NCBI RefSeq assembly: GCF_018069925.1
Contig: NZ_JAGPXB010000017.1
Location: 1 to 64,000 of the forward strand
Length of the DNA stretch: 64,000 bases
Source of the DNA: Flavobacterium erciyesense
GTDB taxonomy: Bacteria > Bacteroidota > Bacteroidia > Flavobacteriales > Flavobacteriaceae
Direction of reading: 5' to 3'
The translations under genes were made by a program, and so were the position numbers. The notes under the pieces are model-generated. The model worked only from the letters and a program-made list of their open reading frames with translations, ran no database searches and was not told the DNA's origin. Shown here in pieces: positions 36,686 to 45,751 of the stretch (positions are counted from its first letter, which is position 1; every line of letters begins with the position of its first letter).

Positions 36686-37834
36686 ATGCAATTTTCAGAA
36701 ATTTTAGGGCAGGAACACATAAAAAATCACTTGACACGAAGTGCTAATTTAGGTCGTATTCCACATGCGCAGTTGTTTGTAGGCCCTGAGGGAAGCGGCA
36801 CACTGGCCATGGCAATTGCTTATGCACAATACATTATTTGCAACAATCAAAATGGCGAAAATAATGGCGAAAATAGTGCCTGTAATTTAAAATTCGAAAA
36901 AACTTCGCATCCTGATTTGCATTTTATTTACCCAACAGTAAGCACCGAAGATGTAAAAACCAAACCCAAAAGCATCGATTTTATAGCCGAATGGCGCCAT
37001 TTTCTTGACAACAATCCTTACGGAAGTTTGTTTGATTGGTATCAAATGTTGGGTGTAAAAAACAAGCAAGGTGAAATTCGAGTTGATGATGCGCAGGAAA
37101 TCTTAAAATCATTATCACTTAAATCCTTTGAAGGAGGTTACAAGATTATGATTATTTGGATGGCTGATAAAATTAATACGGCCGCCTCGAACAAATTGCT
37201 AAAATTACTAGAAGAACCAACGGATAAAACGGTTTTTATTTTAATCTCTGAAAACGAGGAAGATATTTTACAAACCATTCGTTCACGTTGTCAAGTCCTG
37301 CATTTTAACGGTTTACCCGAAACCGTAATTGCAGATGCTTTGGTAAAAAAACAAAACATTGCAGCAAATGAAGCCTTGCGTATTGCACATCAAGCACAAG
37401 GCAATTACAATAAAGCATTGCAATTATTGCAACCGGATAGCGAAACTGTTTATTTTGAAAAATGGTTTGTTGATTGGGTTCGTGCCGCGTTTAGAGCCAA
37501 AGGGAATGCAGCAGCCATTCAAGATTTAATACAATGGAGCGAACTAGTGGCCGCCTTGGGTCGCGAAACACAAAAGAAGTTTTTACAGTTTTGCATCGAA
37601 ATGTTTCGACAAGCGCTACTACTAAATTATGAGAGCAAAAACTTAGTTTACATGGAACCAAAAGTCGAAAAATTTAAGCTCGAAAATTTTGCACCCTTCG
37701 TAAACGGCAATAACATCCAAGCTATTTTTACTGAGCTATCTGATGCAATGTATCATATTGAGCGCAACGGAAACGCAAAAATCATATTGACTGATTTATC
37801 TATAAGACTTACCCGTTTAATCCACAAAAAATAA
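36686..37834 (+). CDS. holB: DNA polymerase III delta' subunit
   Basis: This 382-residue clamp-loader subunit opens FSEILGQEHIKNHLTRSANLG. Its worn P-loop, GPEGSGTLAMA, ends in a threonine without the usual GKT, as is typical for the non-hydrolysing delta'. Further marks are DDAQEILKSLSLKSFEGGYKIMII, ASNKLLKLLEEP and IRSRCQVLHF, which carries the SRC arginine finger. Between residues 52 and 68 a cysteine pair remains of the zinc module (ICNN ... ACNL). The DoxX gene starts 4 bp after its stop. Confidence 0.93.
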   Translation: MQFSEILGQEHIKNHLTRSANLGRIPHAQLFVGPEGSGTLAMAIAYAQYIICNNQNGENNGENSACNLKFEKTSHPDLHFIYPTVSTEDVKTKPKSIDFIAEWRHFLDNNPYGSLFDWYQMLGVKNKQGEIRVDDAQEILKSLSLKSFEGGYKIMIIWMADKINTAASNKLLKLLEEPTDKTVFILISENEEDILQTIRSRCQVLHFNGLPETVIADALVKKQNIAANEALRIAHQAQGNYNKALQLLQPDSETVYFEKWFVDWVRAAFRAKGNAAAIQDLIQWSELVAALGRETQKKFLQFCIEMFRQALLLNYESKNLVYMEPKVEKFKLENFAPFVNGNNIQAIFTELSDAMYHIERNGNAKIILTDLSIRLTRLIHKK

Positions 37835-37838
37835 ACAC

Positions 37839-38222
37839 ATGAACAACATTACTTCTATTTTAATTTTGATTTTTTTGGCCATTACTTTTTTACAATCAGG
37901 CTACGATAAACTATTTTATTGGAAAGATAATGTAGAATGGTTAAAAGGCCATTTTGCTAATACTCCGCTTAAAAATCAAGTGCCACTTGCATTAGGAAAC
38001 ATTCTAGTTTTAGAACTAATATCAGGAGTACTTAGCGTAGTAGGCTGCGTTGAGTTATTCATCAACAACGGTAGAGTTTTTGGTTTTTACGGAGCTGTTT
38101 TTTCATGTATCACTTTATTGATGCTGTTGTTTGGTCAACGTTTGGCCAAAGATTATGATGGCGCCAGAACAATTGTCATATATTTTATTCCTGCAATTTT
38201 AGCCGTGTATTGGTTAAACTAA
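37839..38222 (+). CDS. DoxX-family small membrane protein
   Basis: This 127-residue protein has four hydrophobic helices and the DoxX-like opening ILIFLAITFLQSGYDKLFYW. The segment VLELISGVLSVVGCVEL fits the same family. The role is unknown; some relatives take part in redox or thiosulfate metabolism. It starts 4 bp after holB, so the two are probably co-transcribed. Confidence 0.75.
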   Translation: MNNITSILILIFLAITFLQSGYDKLFYWKDNVEWLKGHFANTPLKNQVPLALGNILVLELISGVLSVVGCVELFINNGRVFGFYGAVFSCITLLMLLFGQRLAKDYDGARTIVIYFIPAILAVYWLN

Positions 38223-38275
38223 TTCAAAGTACATACACTTTACACAACTATAACCTTTTTAGTTTTACAAAAATT

Positions 38276-38785
38276 ATGAATGCAAAATATCCTTCTGAAT
38301 CTTTAACCACACTTACTGATTTAGTTTTACCAAGCGAAACCAATCCGTTAAATAACTTATTTGGTGGCGAATTACTAGCCCGTATGGACCGTGCCGCAAG
38401 TATCGCTGCACGCAGACATTCACGCCGCATTGTAGTTACTGCCTCCGTAAACCACGTAGCATTTAACAGAGCAATTCCGCTAGGAAGTGTCGTTACGGTC
38501 GAAGCCAAAGTATCGCGTTCATTCAAAAGTTCAATGGAAATTTACATTGACATTTGGGTAGAAGACCGCGAATCTGGTAATAAAACCAAAGCTAACGAAG
38601 CCATTTATACTTTCGTTGCTGTAGATGATACCGGAAGACCTGTTGAAGTACCTCAAATTATCCCAGAAACCGACCTGGAAAAACAACGATTTGAAGCTGC
38701 TTTGCGCAGAAAACAATTGAGTCTGGTATTGGCCGGAAAAATGAAACCCGAAGAAGCTACAGAATTGCGTGCATTATTTGTGTAA
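38276..38785 (+). CDS. Acyl-CoA thioesterase (hotdog fold)
   Basis: This 169-residue protein starts at the ATG at 38276 (MNAKYPSESLTTL); the longer frame from 38210 overlaps the DoxX gene and is not needed. Family marks are VLPSETNPLNNLFGGELLARMDRAA, seen as two parts, and VNHVAFNRAIPLGSVVTVEAKV. It hydrolyses acyl-CoA to free acid and CoA. The chain-length preference cannot be read. It lies 53 bp after DoxX. Confidence 0.93.
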   Translation: MNAKYPSESLTTLTDLVLPSETNPLNNLFGGELLARMDRAASIAARRHSRRIVVTASVNHVAFNRAIPLGSVVTVEAKVSRSFKSSMEIYIDIWVEDRESGNKTKANEAIYTFVAVDDTGRPVEVPQIIPETDLEKQRFEAALRRKQLSLVLAGKMKPEEATELRALFV

Positions 38786-38965
38786 AAAAATAATAATGCA
38801 GAGGTAAATTGTTACCAACAGAAAAATTTTCAATTGAAAAAAAAAGTATTTTTACGAAAACAAATCTTTAAAATCAAAATCAACTACTGAATTGCAATTC
38901 ACAACAATTCAAACGGTTACAGCGATAAAAAAAGCAATTAAATGAAAGAAAAGGCAAAAGAGAAG

Positions 38966-39973
38966 ATGAGCACAGAAAAAGAATCAAAATTAAAAGCACT
39001 ACAGCTTACGCTAGACAAACTAGACAAAACCTACGGTAAAGGAACCGTAATGAAAATGGGCGATAAAGCCATTGAGGAGGTAGAAGTTATATCTTCAGGA
39101 TCTTTGGGAGTAGATTTAGCTCTTGGAGTAGGCGGTTACCCAAAAGGACGTATCATCGAAATTTACGGACCAGAATCATCTGGTAAAACTACTTTGACTT
39201 TGCACGCTATTGCTGAAGCTCAAAAAGCAGGCGGAATTGCAGCATTCATTGATGCAGAACACGCTTTTGACAGAAATTATGCTGAGAAGTTAGGCGTAGA
39301 TATCGAAAACTTAATTATATCGCAACCTGACAACGGGGAACAAGCACTGGAAATTGCTGAAAACTTAATTCGTTCAGGCGCAATTGATATTGTTGTAATT
39401 GACTCGGTTGCTGCACTTACACCAAAAAGTGAAATTGAAGGCGAAATGGGCGACTCTAAAATGGGTTTACATGCTCGTTTAATGTCACAAGCATTGCGTA
39501 AATTGACAGGAACTATCAGTAAAACGAATTGTACTGTATTTTTCATTAACCAATTAAGAGAAAAAATTGGTGTAATGTTCGGAAATCCAGAAACAACAAC
39601 GGGTGGTAACGCTTTAAAGTTTTATGCATCTGTACGTTTGGATATTCGTCGTTCTACTCAAATTAAAGATGGTGAAAATGTAATTGGTAACAGAACCAAA
39701 GTAAAAATCGTTAAAAACAAGGTTGCACCACCTTTCAAAGTAGCTGAATTTGATATCATGTACGGAGAAGGAGTTTCAAAAACTGGTGAAATTTTAGATT
39801 TAGCAGTTGAATTTGAAATTGTGAAAAAATCAGGTTCATGGTTTAGCTACGGCGAAACAAAGTTAGGACAAGGTCGTGATGCAGTTAAATCGTTAATCAA
39901 AGACAATCCTGAATTAGCTGATGAATTAGAAGAAAAAATCAAAGCTAAAATTAAAGAATTAGCTGAAGCATAA
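38966..39973 (+). CDS. recA: Recombinase RecA
   Basis: This is about 335 residues from the ATG at 38966 ([13 protein letters not shown]), which has an AGAGAAG ribosome-site-like stretch before it; an in-frame ATG at 38942 adds eight lysine-rich residues. The Walker A motif is GPESSGKTT, Walker B is [12 protein letters not shown], and [23 protein letters not shown] spans loop 2. It catalyses strand exchange and SOS activation. A clear terminator follows. Confidence 0.98.
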   Translation: MSTEKESKLKALQLTLDKLDKTYGKGTVMKMGDKAIEEVEVISSGSLGVDLALGVGGYPKGRIIEIYGPESSGKTTLTLHAIAEAQKAGGIAAFIDAEHAFDRNYAEKLGVDIENLIISQPDNGEQALEIAENLIRSGAIDIVVIDSVAALTPKSEIEGEMGDSKMGLHARLMSQALRKLTGTISKTNCTVFFINQLREKIGVMFGNPETTTGGNALKFYASVRLDIRRSTQIKDGENVIGNRTKVKIVKNKVAPPFKVAEFDIMYGEGVSKTGEILDLAVEFEIVKKSGSWFSYGETKLGQGRDAVKSLIKDNPELADELEEKIKAKIKELAEA

Positions 39974-39978
39974 AACTT

Positions 39979-40005
39979 AAAACCCGATTTATTCGGGTTT
40001 TTTTT
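39979..40005 (+). terminator. Terminator after recA
   Basis: AACCCGA and TCGGGTT pair around a short loop and are followed by a long T run. Confidence 0.92.
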
Positions 40006-40101
40006 ATAGCTCAAACGCAACCTTTTAAGAGTCTATTCATCTACAAATTAGCCGCAAAGTAAAGTAGTAAGCGGGAAATATTTATCTTTAAAACAAATAC
40101 G

Positions 40102-40512
40102 ATGAAAAAGCTAATTGCCATTACATTATTATTAGTAAGTATAGCGTCTTGTAGTACTGATAACGACTCCAATAATTATACTTATGAGGTATTACCAATA
40201 GCCAGTTATACCGTTCCTACGGAGTTTAAATTAGGTGAAACCTATACAATAACTTTGAAGTACCAAAAACCAACGGCTTGCCATTATTATCAAGGCATCT
40301 ATTATGATAAAAACTTAAATGTGCGCACCATTGGTATTCAAACCGCTGTAGATAACGATCAAGTTTGTAATGCAGCACTTCCGCCAGAATCTGAAACTTC
40401 ATTTCAATTTTTTGTAACAAATACTGGATCATACATCTTTAAATTTTATAAAGGCGAAGATGCTGCAGGAAATAATATCTTTGAGGAGGTAGAAATTCCT
40501 GTTACCAATTAA
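40102..40512 (+). CDS. Small lipoprotein upstream of ECF sigma factor
   Basis: This 136-residue protein has a lipoprotein signal (LLVSIASCSTDNDS, lipid cysteine about C17). The mature part looks beta-rich (FKLGETYTITLKYQKPTACHYYQGIYYD), with two cysteines that might pair. I do not recognise a named family. It is the first gene of a probable operon with a sigma factor 15 bp downstream and a barrel protein, so it may take part in the same envelope response. Confidence 0.7.
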   Translation: MKKLIAITLLLVSIASCSTDNDSNNYTYEVLPIASYTVPTEFKLGETYTITLKYQKPTACHYYQGIYYDKNLNVRTIGIQTAVDNDQVCNAALPPESETSFQFFVTNTGSYIFKFYKGEDAAGNNIFEEVEIPVTN

Positions 40513-40527
40513 ACCTTCTATACCAAA

Positions 40528-41073
40528 GTGAGCATTGACCAATTAATTACTGATTGTAAAAAAAACTGCCCTAAAGCACAAGAGCAAGTATACCAACTGT
40601 TTTCTAAAAAACTATTTGGAGTATGCTTACTCTATTCTAGTAGTTACGTTGATGCTCAAGACAATTTACAAGATGGATTTTTGATCATTTTTAATAAAAT
40701 ACATCAATTTAGCGGTAGCGGTTCTTTCGAAGGATGGGCCAAACGTATAATGATCAATACGGCTTTGCAAAAATTCAGAAACGTGCGATTCATGGAGCGC
40801 GTAGATGACAACATTGCCATAGCAGATGAAGTCGAAATTGAAGACGAAAACATTCCGCTAGATTACCTACTGCAAATGATTCAAGAGTTACCAGACCAAT
40901 ACCGCTTGGTTTTTAGTTTGTATGTCTTGGATGATTATTCACATAAAGAAATCGCCGAAATGCTCAAAATAAGTACCGGCACTACAAAATCAAACTTGGC
41001 CAGAGCAAGAACGATTTTGAAAGAAAAAATAGAGCTTTACTACAAAATAAACCCCTTGCCTACTGCCAAATGA
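40528..41073 (+). CDS. ECF-type RNA polymerase sigma factor
   Basis: This 181-residue protein has sigma region 2 (AQDNLQDGFLIIFNKIHQFSGSGSFEGWAKRI, in pieces DNLQDGF, GSFEGWAKRI) and region 4 (LPDQYRLVFSLYVLDDYSHKEIAEML, then STGTTKSNLARAR). The start is probably the GTG at 40528, since no ATG suits. Its last codons overlap the ATG of the next gene by 4 bp (ATGA), a strong sign of coupling to its regulator. It directs polymerase to a regulon not visible here. Confidence 0.93.
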   Translation: MSIDQLITDCKKNCPKAQEQVYQLFSKKLFGVCLLYSSSYVDAQDNLQDGFLIIFNKIHQFSGSGSFEGWAKRIMINTALQKFRNVRFMERVDDNIAIADEVEIEDENIPLDYLLQMIQELPDQYRLVFSLYVLDDYSHKEIAEMLKISTGTTKSNLARARTILKEKIELYYKINPLPTAK

Positions 41074-42485
41074 GTGATAACAAAAATATAGATCGTATAT
41101 TCAAGGAACAATTCAAAGATTTTGAAGCGACTCCTGCTGCAGGCACTTGGGACCAAATTGCAGCACAATTACAGCACAAAAAGAAACGTAGAGTAGTTCC
41201 GTTTTGGCTAAAATCATCAGGTATAGCAGCGGCTTTAGTGTTAGGTTGTTTTTTACTATTTGACCAAAATTCGACCCTTGAATTGCCACAAAATAAAGTA
41301 GCTACAGGAAAAAAAACAAACCCTAAAGGCGAGCCATCGCTTAAAAGCAAAACAACTATTTCAACGAAACCGGATAGTGAAGTTGTGTCGGCTCCACCTA
41401 CACGAGTTGCCAATCAATCTATTATAACCAATCCATTAGGAAAAGTAACTCTTAAAAGTAATTTTGTAACAAATAACACAACTCGATTTGCTAATCAAAA
41501 TCAATTTATTACAAAAAATAGTTTAGTACAAAATAATTTTCAGGAATCCGAAAAGAACACTGATAAGCTAGGTAATAATTTAAATAATTATGAAAGAAAC
41601 TTGGAGAATGAAAGCAGCATTTATCCAAGAAACTCATCTAGCAACAAAACCATTGCTAATCCTGCACTAGCAACAACAGATTCAGATGTGAATATAGAAA
41701 AACAAATTATTCCAAACGAATTAGAATTGCTTTTGCAACAAAAAGACGGAGTTCAAGCAGTGGTAACCATTGAAAAAAGTCAACAAAAATGGCAAATTAA
41801 ACCTACTGTCGCTCCGCTATTTTTAAATACTAACGCTGGAGGTTCAGCAATTGACCCTCAATTTGCAAACAATCCAAAATCAGCAGAACAAAATCTTAGT
41901 TATGGCGTAGGGGTTCAATATGCATTGAACAAAAAAGTGAAAGTACGGACCGGTGTAAACAAATTGGCGTTAGATTACAACACCAAAAATATTGTTTATT
42001 CTACGAGCTTAATGAGCAATAATTTACCCAACATCACGTATACAACAAACCAATTCATTGAAATTAAGAATGAAAACACATTAGAAACTTTAATTTTATT
42101 TGAAAAAGACCCACAACCAACCACCGCAGGACAAATCAACCAACAGTTGGGTTACATTGAGCTACCAATGGAACTATCCTATGCATTATTGGATAATAAA
42201 TGGGGGATTAACCTTATTGGAGGTGTAAGTACTTTATTTTTAAGTCAAAATAAAATTGCAATCGTGGGCGAGCAAGGCCGAATTCCATTGGGCGAGGCAA
42301 ATAATTTAAATTCGGTACATTTCAGCTCCAATGTGGGTGTTGGTTTTTCGTATCAAATAAAGCCATCCTTGCGTTTTAATTTCGAACCGATGATGAAGTA
42401 CCAATTCAATACTTTTTCGCAAAATAATAGCAGTTTTAAGCCTGCCTTTATCGGTTTATATTCAGGCTTGAGTTTTAGTTTTTAA
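41070..42485 (+). CDS. Anti-sigma-like N-terminus fused to outer-membrane beta-barrel domain
   Basis: This 471-residue protein opens with a short cytoplasmic segment (residues about 1-45, with the motif TPAAGTWDQIAAQL). One membrane helix follows (SSGIAAALVLGCFLLFD, about 49-65), then a long Asn/Ser/Thr-rich linker to about 220. The C-terminal part of about 230 residues alternates beta strands and ends in YSGLSFSF, the barrel-type ending. Such sigma-coupled proteins are common in Bacteroidota. The N-terminus could hold the sigma factor while the C-terminus senses the envelope. Its end overlaps the convergent PlsC gene by 11 bp. Confidence 0.75.
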   Translation: MSDNKNIDRIFKEQFKDFEATPAAGTWDQIAAQLQHKKKRRVVPFWLKSSGIAAALVLGCFLLFDQNSTLELPQNKVATGKKTNPKGEPSLKSKTTISTKPDSEVVSAPPTRVANQSIITNPLGKVTLKSNFVTNNTTRFANQNQFITKNSLVQNNFQESEKNTDKLGNNLNNYERNLENESSIYPRNSSSNKTIANPALATTDSDVNIEKQIIPNELELLLQQKDGVQAVVTIEKSQQKWQIKPTVAPLFLNTNAGGSAIDPQFANNPKSAEQNLSYGVGVQYALNKKVKVRTGVNKLALDYNTKNIVYSTSLMSNNLPNITYTTNQFIEIKNENTLETLILFEKDPQPTTAGQINQQLGYIELPMELSYALLDNKWGINLIGGVSTLFLSQNKIAIVGEQGRIPLGEANNLNSVHFSSNVGVGFSYQIKPSLRFNFEPMMKYQFNTFSQNNSSFKPAFIGLYSGLSFSF

Positions 42486-43230
42486 GTTTACTGGCTTCAA
42501 ACTTTAATAATTGTTGGTAAATAAGATTCCACAATTGCTCCTTTAGCTCTTTTCTATCAGCCTCCACTTTGTTTTTGGTTTCCACATGATGGTGCAATTT
42601 AACACGCATTAAACCTGGGCTTCCACTCAAAAAAGTATAAGAGAAACGCTCTTTATTATCAGCAAAAGTCATCGGAACAATTGGTATTTGGTGTTCTACA
42701 GCCAGACGAAAAGCACCGTCTTTAAAACTATCTAAAACAATCGATTCATCATCCGGAACGCCGCCCTCAGGGAAAATACAAATACTCAGTCCTTGTTTAA
42801 TGCGTTTTTGAGCACGATCAAATACTTCCATTCGGCTTTTGGTAGAGCCACGATCTACCAAAATACAAGTTCTTTTGTAAAAAAATCCAAACAAAGGAAT
42901 CTTAGATAATTCCTTTTTACCTACAAAAACGAAAGGATTTTTGGTTATGGCTAGCATCAACATAATATCTGTCATGGATGTGTGATTGGCCACAATCATG
43001 TAACTCTTTCCTATTTCCATTTCTTGATCACGATCTACGGTGTAGCGAAAACCCATTCCAAACAAAATACATTTGGCCCAAATCCTGGCCATTTTAAAGA
43101 AATAGGGATAACTGCTTTCCCTCAAAATAGAGGCTACCAAAAAAGGAAACATCGCCAAGATAGGAATGGCCATCAAGATATAAAACCAAACGCGCCACAA
43201 TACCCAAAAAATAATTTTTAATGCTCTCAT
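42475..43230 (-). CDS. 1-acyl-sn-glycerol-3-phosphate acyltransferase (second PlsC-like)
   Basis: This 251-residue protein has an N-terminal membrane part (ALKIIFWVLWRVWFYILMAI) and the acyltransferase motifs NHTSMTD (HX4D) and FPEGGVPDDES. The EGG form, replacing EGT, differs from the paralogue at 27.5 kb, which suggests a different acyl donor or acceptor. Its 3' end overlaps the sigma-coupled barrel gene by 11 bp in convergent orientation. Confidence 0.9.
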   Translation of the reverse strand: MRALKIIFWVLWRVWFYILMAIPILAMFPFLVASILRESSYPYFFKMARIWAKCILFGMGFRYTVDRDQEMEIGKSYMIVANHTSMTDIMLMLAITKNPFVFVGKKELSKIPLFGFFYKRTCILVDRGSTKSRMEVFDRAQKRIKQGLSICIFPEGGVPDDESIVLDSFKDGAFRLAVEHQIPIVPMTFADNKERFSYTFLSGSPGLMRVKLHHHVETKNKVEADRKELKEQLWNLIYQQLLKFEASKLKN

Positions 43231-43320
43231 GTGTTCAAAAGTAAGAAATCGTAGGCGAATAATACTAAAAGAATTTGCTTTGGAAAACTACTTATTAGAA
43301 AAACTTTACAATCGTTGCCA

Positions 43321-43350
43321 ACTTTGCGGAAATCTTTGCGAACTTTGCGG
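43321..43350 (+). repeat. CTTTGCG repeat in front of trpS
   Basis: ACTTTGCGG, TCTTTGCGA and ACTTTGCGG follow each other within 30 bp. Such CTTTGCG tracts are frequent before Flavobacterium genes, to my memory. They look like repeated -7 boxes, and one may serve as the trpS promoter. Confidence 0.5.
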
Positions 43351-43367
43351 GAAAAGTTAAAATCATA

Positions 43368-44342
43368 ATGGCAAAAATACTTACTGGGGTTCAAAGTACA
43401 GGAACTCCTCACCTTGGCAACCTACTTGGCGCAATTATACCTGCAATAGCATTATCAAATCAACCTGAAAATGAATCCTTCTTGTTCATTGCCGATTTAC
43501 ACTCGGTTACTCAAATTAAAAATGGAGAAACCCTGCGCACCAATACCTACAGTACTGCTGCAGCTTGGTTAGCTTGTGGATTGGATATTAATAAAGTGGT
43601 TTTTTACAGACAATCAGATGTGCCACAAACAGCAGAGTTGTCTTGGTACTTGAGCTGCTTTTTTCCGTTCCAACGTTTGACTTTGGCACACTCTTTCAAA
43701 GACAAATCAGATCGTTTAGAGGATGTAAATGCAGGATTGTTCTCCTACCCTATGCTTATGGCAGCTGATATTTTATTGTACGATGCTGAGTTTGTACCTG
43801 TAGGTAAAGATCAATTGCAACACCTTGAAATTACTCGCGATGTAGCCTCAAGATTCAATCATCAAATGGGCGAAACCTTTGTGCTTCCTGAAGCTAAAAT
43901 TCAAGAAGACAGCATGTTAATTCCGGGTACCAATGGCGGAAAAATGAGTAAATCAGCTAATAATATAATTAATATTTTTCTAGACGATAAAGCGTTACGC
44001 AAACAAGTGATGAGTATTGAAACCGATAGTACACCACTTGAAGATCCTAAAAATCCAGATACTTGCAATGCATTTGCTATTTATGCTTTATTAGCAACTG
44101 AAGAACAATTAGCTGAAATGCGAGCCAATTATTTAGGCGGCAATTACGGTTACGGTCACGCCAAACAAGCTTTGTTTGAATTGATTTGCGACACCTTTAA
44201 AACAGAAAGAGAAAAATACAACTACTACATGAACAACCTTCCTGAAGTAGATGCCCTTTTAAAAATTGGTGCTCAAAAAGCTTCGGCTGTGGCCAATGGA
44301 GTACTAGCCAAAGTACGCGAAAAACTAGGATTCGAAATATAA
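43368..44342 (+). CDS. trpS: Tryptophanyl-tRNA synthetase
   Basis: This 324-residue class I synthetase charges tRNA-Trp. The HIGH-type motif is TPHLGNLLG (about residues 13-21), and the KMSKS motif is GKMSKSANN (about 192-200). FLFIADLHSVT and PMLMAADILLYDAEFVPVG lie between them. It is followed by two related hairpins and a repeat mosaic before dprA. Confidence 0.97.
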   Translation: MAKILTGVQSTGTPHLGNLLGAIIPAIALSNQPENESFLFIADLHSVTQIKNGETLRTNTYSTAAAWLACGLDINKVVFYRQSDVPQTAELSWYLSCFFPFQRLTLAHSFKDKSDRLEDVNAGLFSYPMLMAADILLYDAEFVPVGKDQLQHLEITRDVASRFNHQMGETFVLPEAKIQEDSMLIPGTNGGKMSKSANNIINIFLDDKALRKQVMSIETDSTPLEDPKNPDTCNAFAIYALLATEEQLAEMRANYLGGNYGYGHAKQALFELICDTFKTEREKYNYYMNNLPEVDALLKIGAQKASAVANGVLAKVREKLGFEI

Positions 44343-44357
44343 TTCCCTTTTTAAAAT

Positions 44358-44407
44358 AACCGCAGATTCGCAGATCATGGTAATGTTTAATCTGCGAATC
44401 TGCGGTT
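44358..44407. repeat. Hairpin element copy A after trpS
   Basis: AACCGCAGATTCGCAGA (44358-44374) and TCTGCGAATCTGCGGTT (44391-44407) form a perfect 17-bp stem with a 16-base loop. A diverged second copy lies at 44492-44540. It could end trpS transcription, although no T run follows. Confidence 0.75.
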
Positions 44408-44424
44408 CAATACAATCTGTAATT

Positions 44425-44462
44425 GCGCGAAGTCAGAGACATTCGCGTAGCAAGCCGAAGTG
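44425..44462. repeat. GCGAAGTC...CATTCGCG intergenic repeat
   Basis: CGCGAA and TTCGCG flank GTCAGAGACA, followed by TAGCAAGCCGAAGTG. I recall relatives of this CTTCGGCTT...CGCGAATGTCTC...TTCGCG pattern in many Flavobacterium spacers. It sits between the two hairpin copies. Confidence 0.45.
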
Positions 44463-44491
44463 TTTTCGAAATTTAATTACCTTTGTAAAAT

Positions 44492-44540
44492 TACCGCAAA
44501 TTCGCAGATTATGGTAATATTTAATTTGCCAATTTGCGGT
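44492..44540. repeat. Hairpin element copy B before dprA end
   Basis: ACCGCAAATTCGCAGATT pairs with AATTTGCCAATTTGCGGT with two imperfect positions. Its loop ATGGTAATATTT matches the loop of copy A apart from single changes. On the minus strand it follows the dprA stop by 8 bp and may terminate that gene. Confidence 0.7.
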
Positions 44541-44548
44541 TTTTCTAT

Positions 44549-45649
44549 TTATATTGCTTCAAATAATTTGCCTGGTAGCGGCCGGATTACGCCTTTTAAT
44601 TCCATATTCAGCAACATTCCTGATATTTTGTAAATCGGGAGATCGCATTGCAAGGCAATAATATCTATGAGCTCTTTGCCTGTTTTTAAGAGATAATCGT
44701 ATACCTTTTGCTCGTCGGGATCAAGTTCTACAAACAATTGTTTCTGCACGGGTTTTACTTCTTTTTGAATATCCCAATTTAAAATATAAACCAAATCGGC
44801 AGCGCTAGTGAGCACATTTGCTTTTTGTGTTTTAATCAAATTGTTGCAGCCTTGGCTGTACTTATCGGTAACACGGCCGGGAACTGCAAAAACATCTCTG
44901 TTGTAATCATTGGCCATATTGGCTGTAATAAGCGATCCTCCACGCTCAGCCGATTCAATTACAATTGTAGCTTCACACATACCAGCAACAATGCGGTTTC
45001 TGCGAACAAAATTCTCTTTATCAGGATTAGAAGAACTCCAAAACTCAGTCAGAAAACCACCATTTTGTTCCACTTTGGACACATACTTTTTATGCGTTTT
45101 CGGGTAAATCTGATTTAAACCATGAGCTACAACACCTATAGTTTGCAAGTTATAATCCATAGCAAGTTGATGCGCTACGATATCAACTCCATAAGCAAAA
45201 CCACTAACAATGACCGGATCAAGTGGCGCTAAATCAGCTATCAATTGCCTGCAAAACTCGGTTCCGTAAGCGGTGATTTGGCGCGTGCCAACAATGCTGA
45301 TCATGCGTCGGTTATTCAAATTTATGTTTCCAGAACTGAACAAAAGTAGCGGTCCATCTACGCATTGCTTTAAACGCTCTGGATAGTTTGCTTCCTGAAA
45401 AAAAGCAGTGGTGATGTTGTTCTCTTTTATAAAATCCAATTCTTTTTGTGCTTTCGCAAATACCGATTTATCTTTTAAATTTTTTAAAAGCATAGCTCCT
45501 ACTCCATCAATTGCAGCAAGCTGTGTCGATTTACTGGTAAAAATAGCTTCGGCAGATCCTAAATGAGTCAATAATTTTTTGGCCATAATATCGCCAACTC
45601 CTTCTACACGCTGCAGTGCCAGCAAATAAAATAAATCCTGTTCGTTCAT
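44549..45649 (-). CDS. dprA: DNA-processing protein DprA
   Basis: This 366-residue protein loads RecA on incoming single-stranded DNA during transformation. An N-terminal helix-hairpin-helix region (GVGDIMAKKLLTHLG, about residues 17-31) precedes the Rossmann domain. That domain shows MISIVGTRQITAYGTEF, SGFAYGVDIVAHQLA, FVRRNRIVAGM and SAERGGSLITANMA. A C-terminal winged helix (about 305-360) ends it. It is divergent to the HU-SPOR gene. Presence of the gene fits natural competence but does not prove it. Confidence 0.96.
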   Translation of the reverse strand: MNEQDLFYLLALQRVEGVGDIMAKKLLTHLGSAEAIFTSKSTQLAAIDGVGAMLLKNLKDKSVFAKAQKELDFIKENNITTAFFQEANYPERLKQCVDGPLLLFSSGNINLNNRRMISIVGTRQITAYGTEFCRQLIADLAPLDPVIVSGFAYGVDIVAHQLAMDYNLQTIGVVAHGLNQIYPKTHKKYVSKVEQNGGFLTEFWSSSNPDKENFVRRNRIVAGMCEATIVIESAERGGSLITANMANDYNRDVFAVPGRVTDKYSQGCNNLIKTQKANVLTSAADLVYILNWDIQKEVKPVQKQLFVELDPDEQKVYDYLLKTGKELIDIIALQCDLPIYKISGMLLNMELKGVIRPLPGKLFEAI

Positions 45650-45716
45650 GCTAAAAGTTTGAGGCTGAAATGTATAAATTTTTGTCGGAATTGTTAATAA
45701 AAATTGTGAATAAAAT

Positions 45717-45746
45717 TTTGATAACTATTTTCGTTGTATAACTTTG
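45717..45746 (+). promoter_or_regulatory. Complete Bacteroidota promoter before HU-SPOR gene
   Basis: TTTG at 45717-45720 and TAACTTTG at 45739-45746 are separated by 18 bp, matching the TTTG / TAnnTTTG arrangement. The -7 box ends five bases before the ATG at 45752, so the message should have almost no leader. Confidence 0.7.
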
Positions 45747-45751
45747 TAAGT

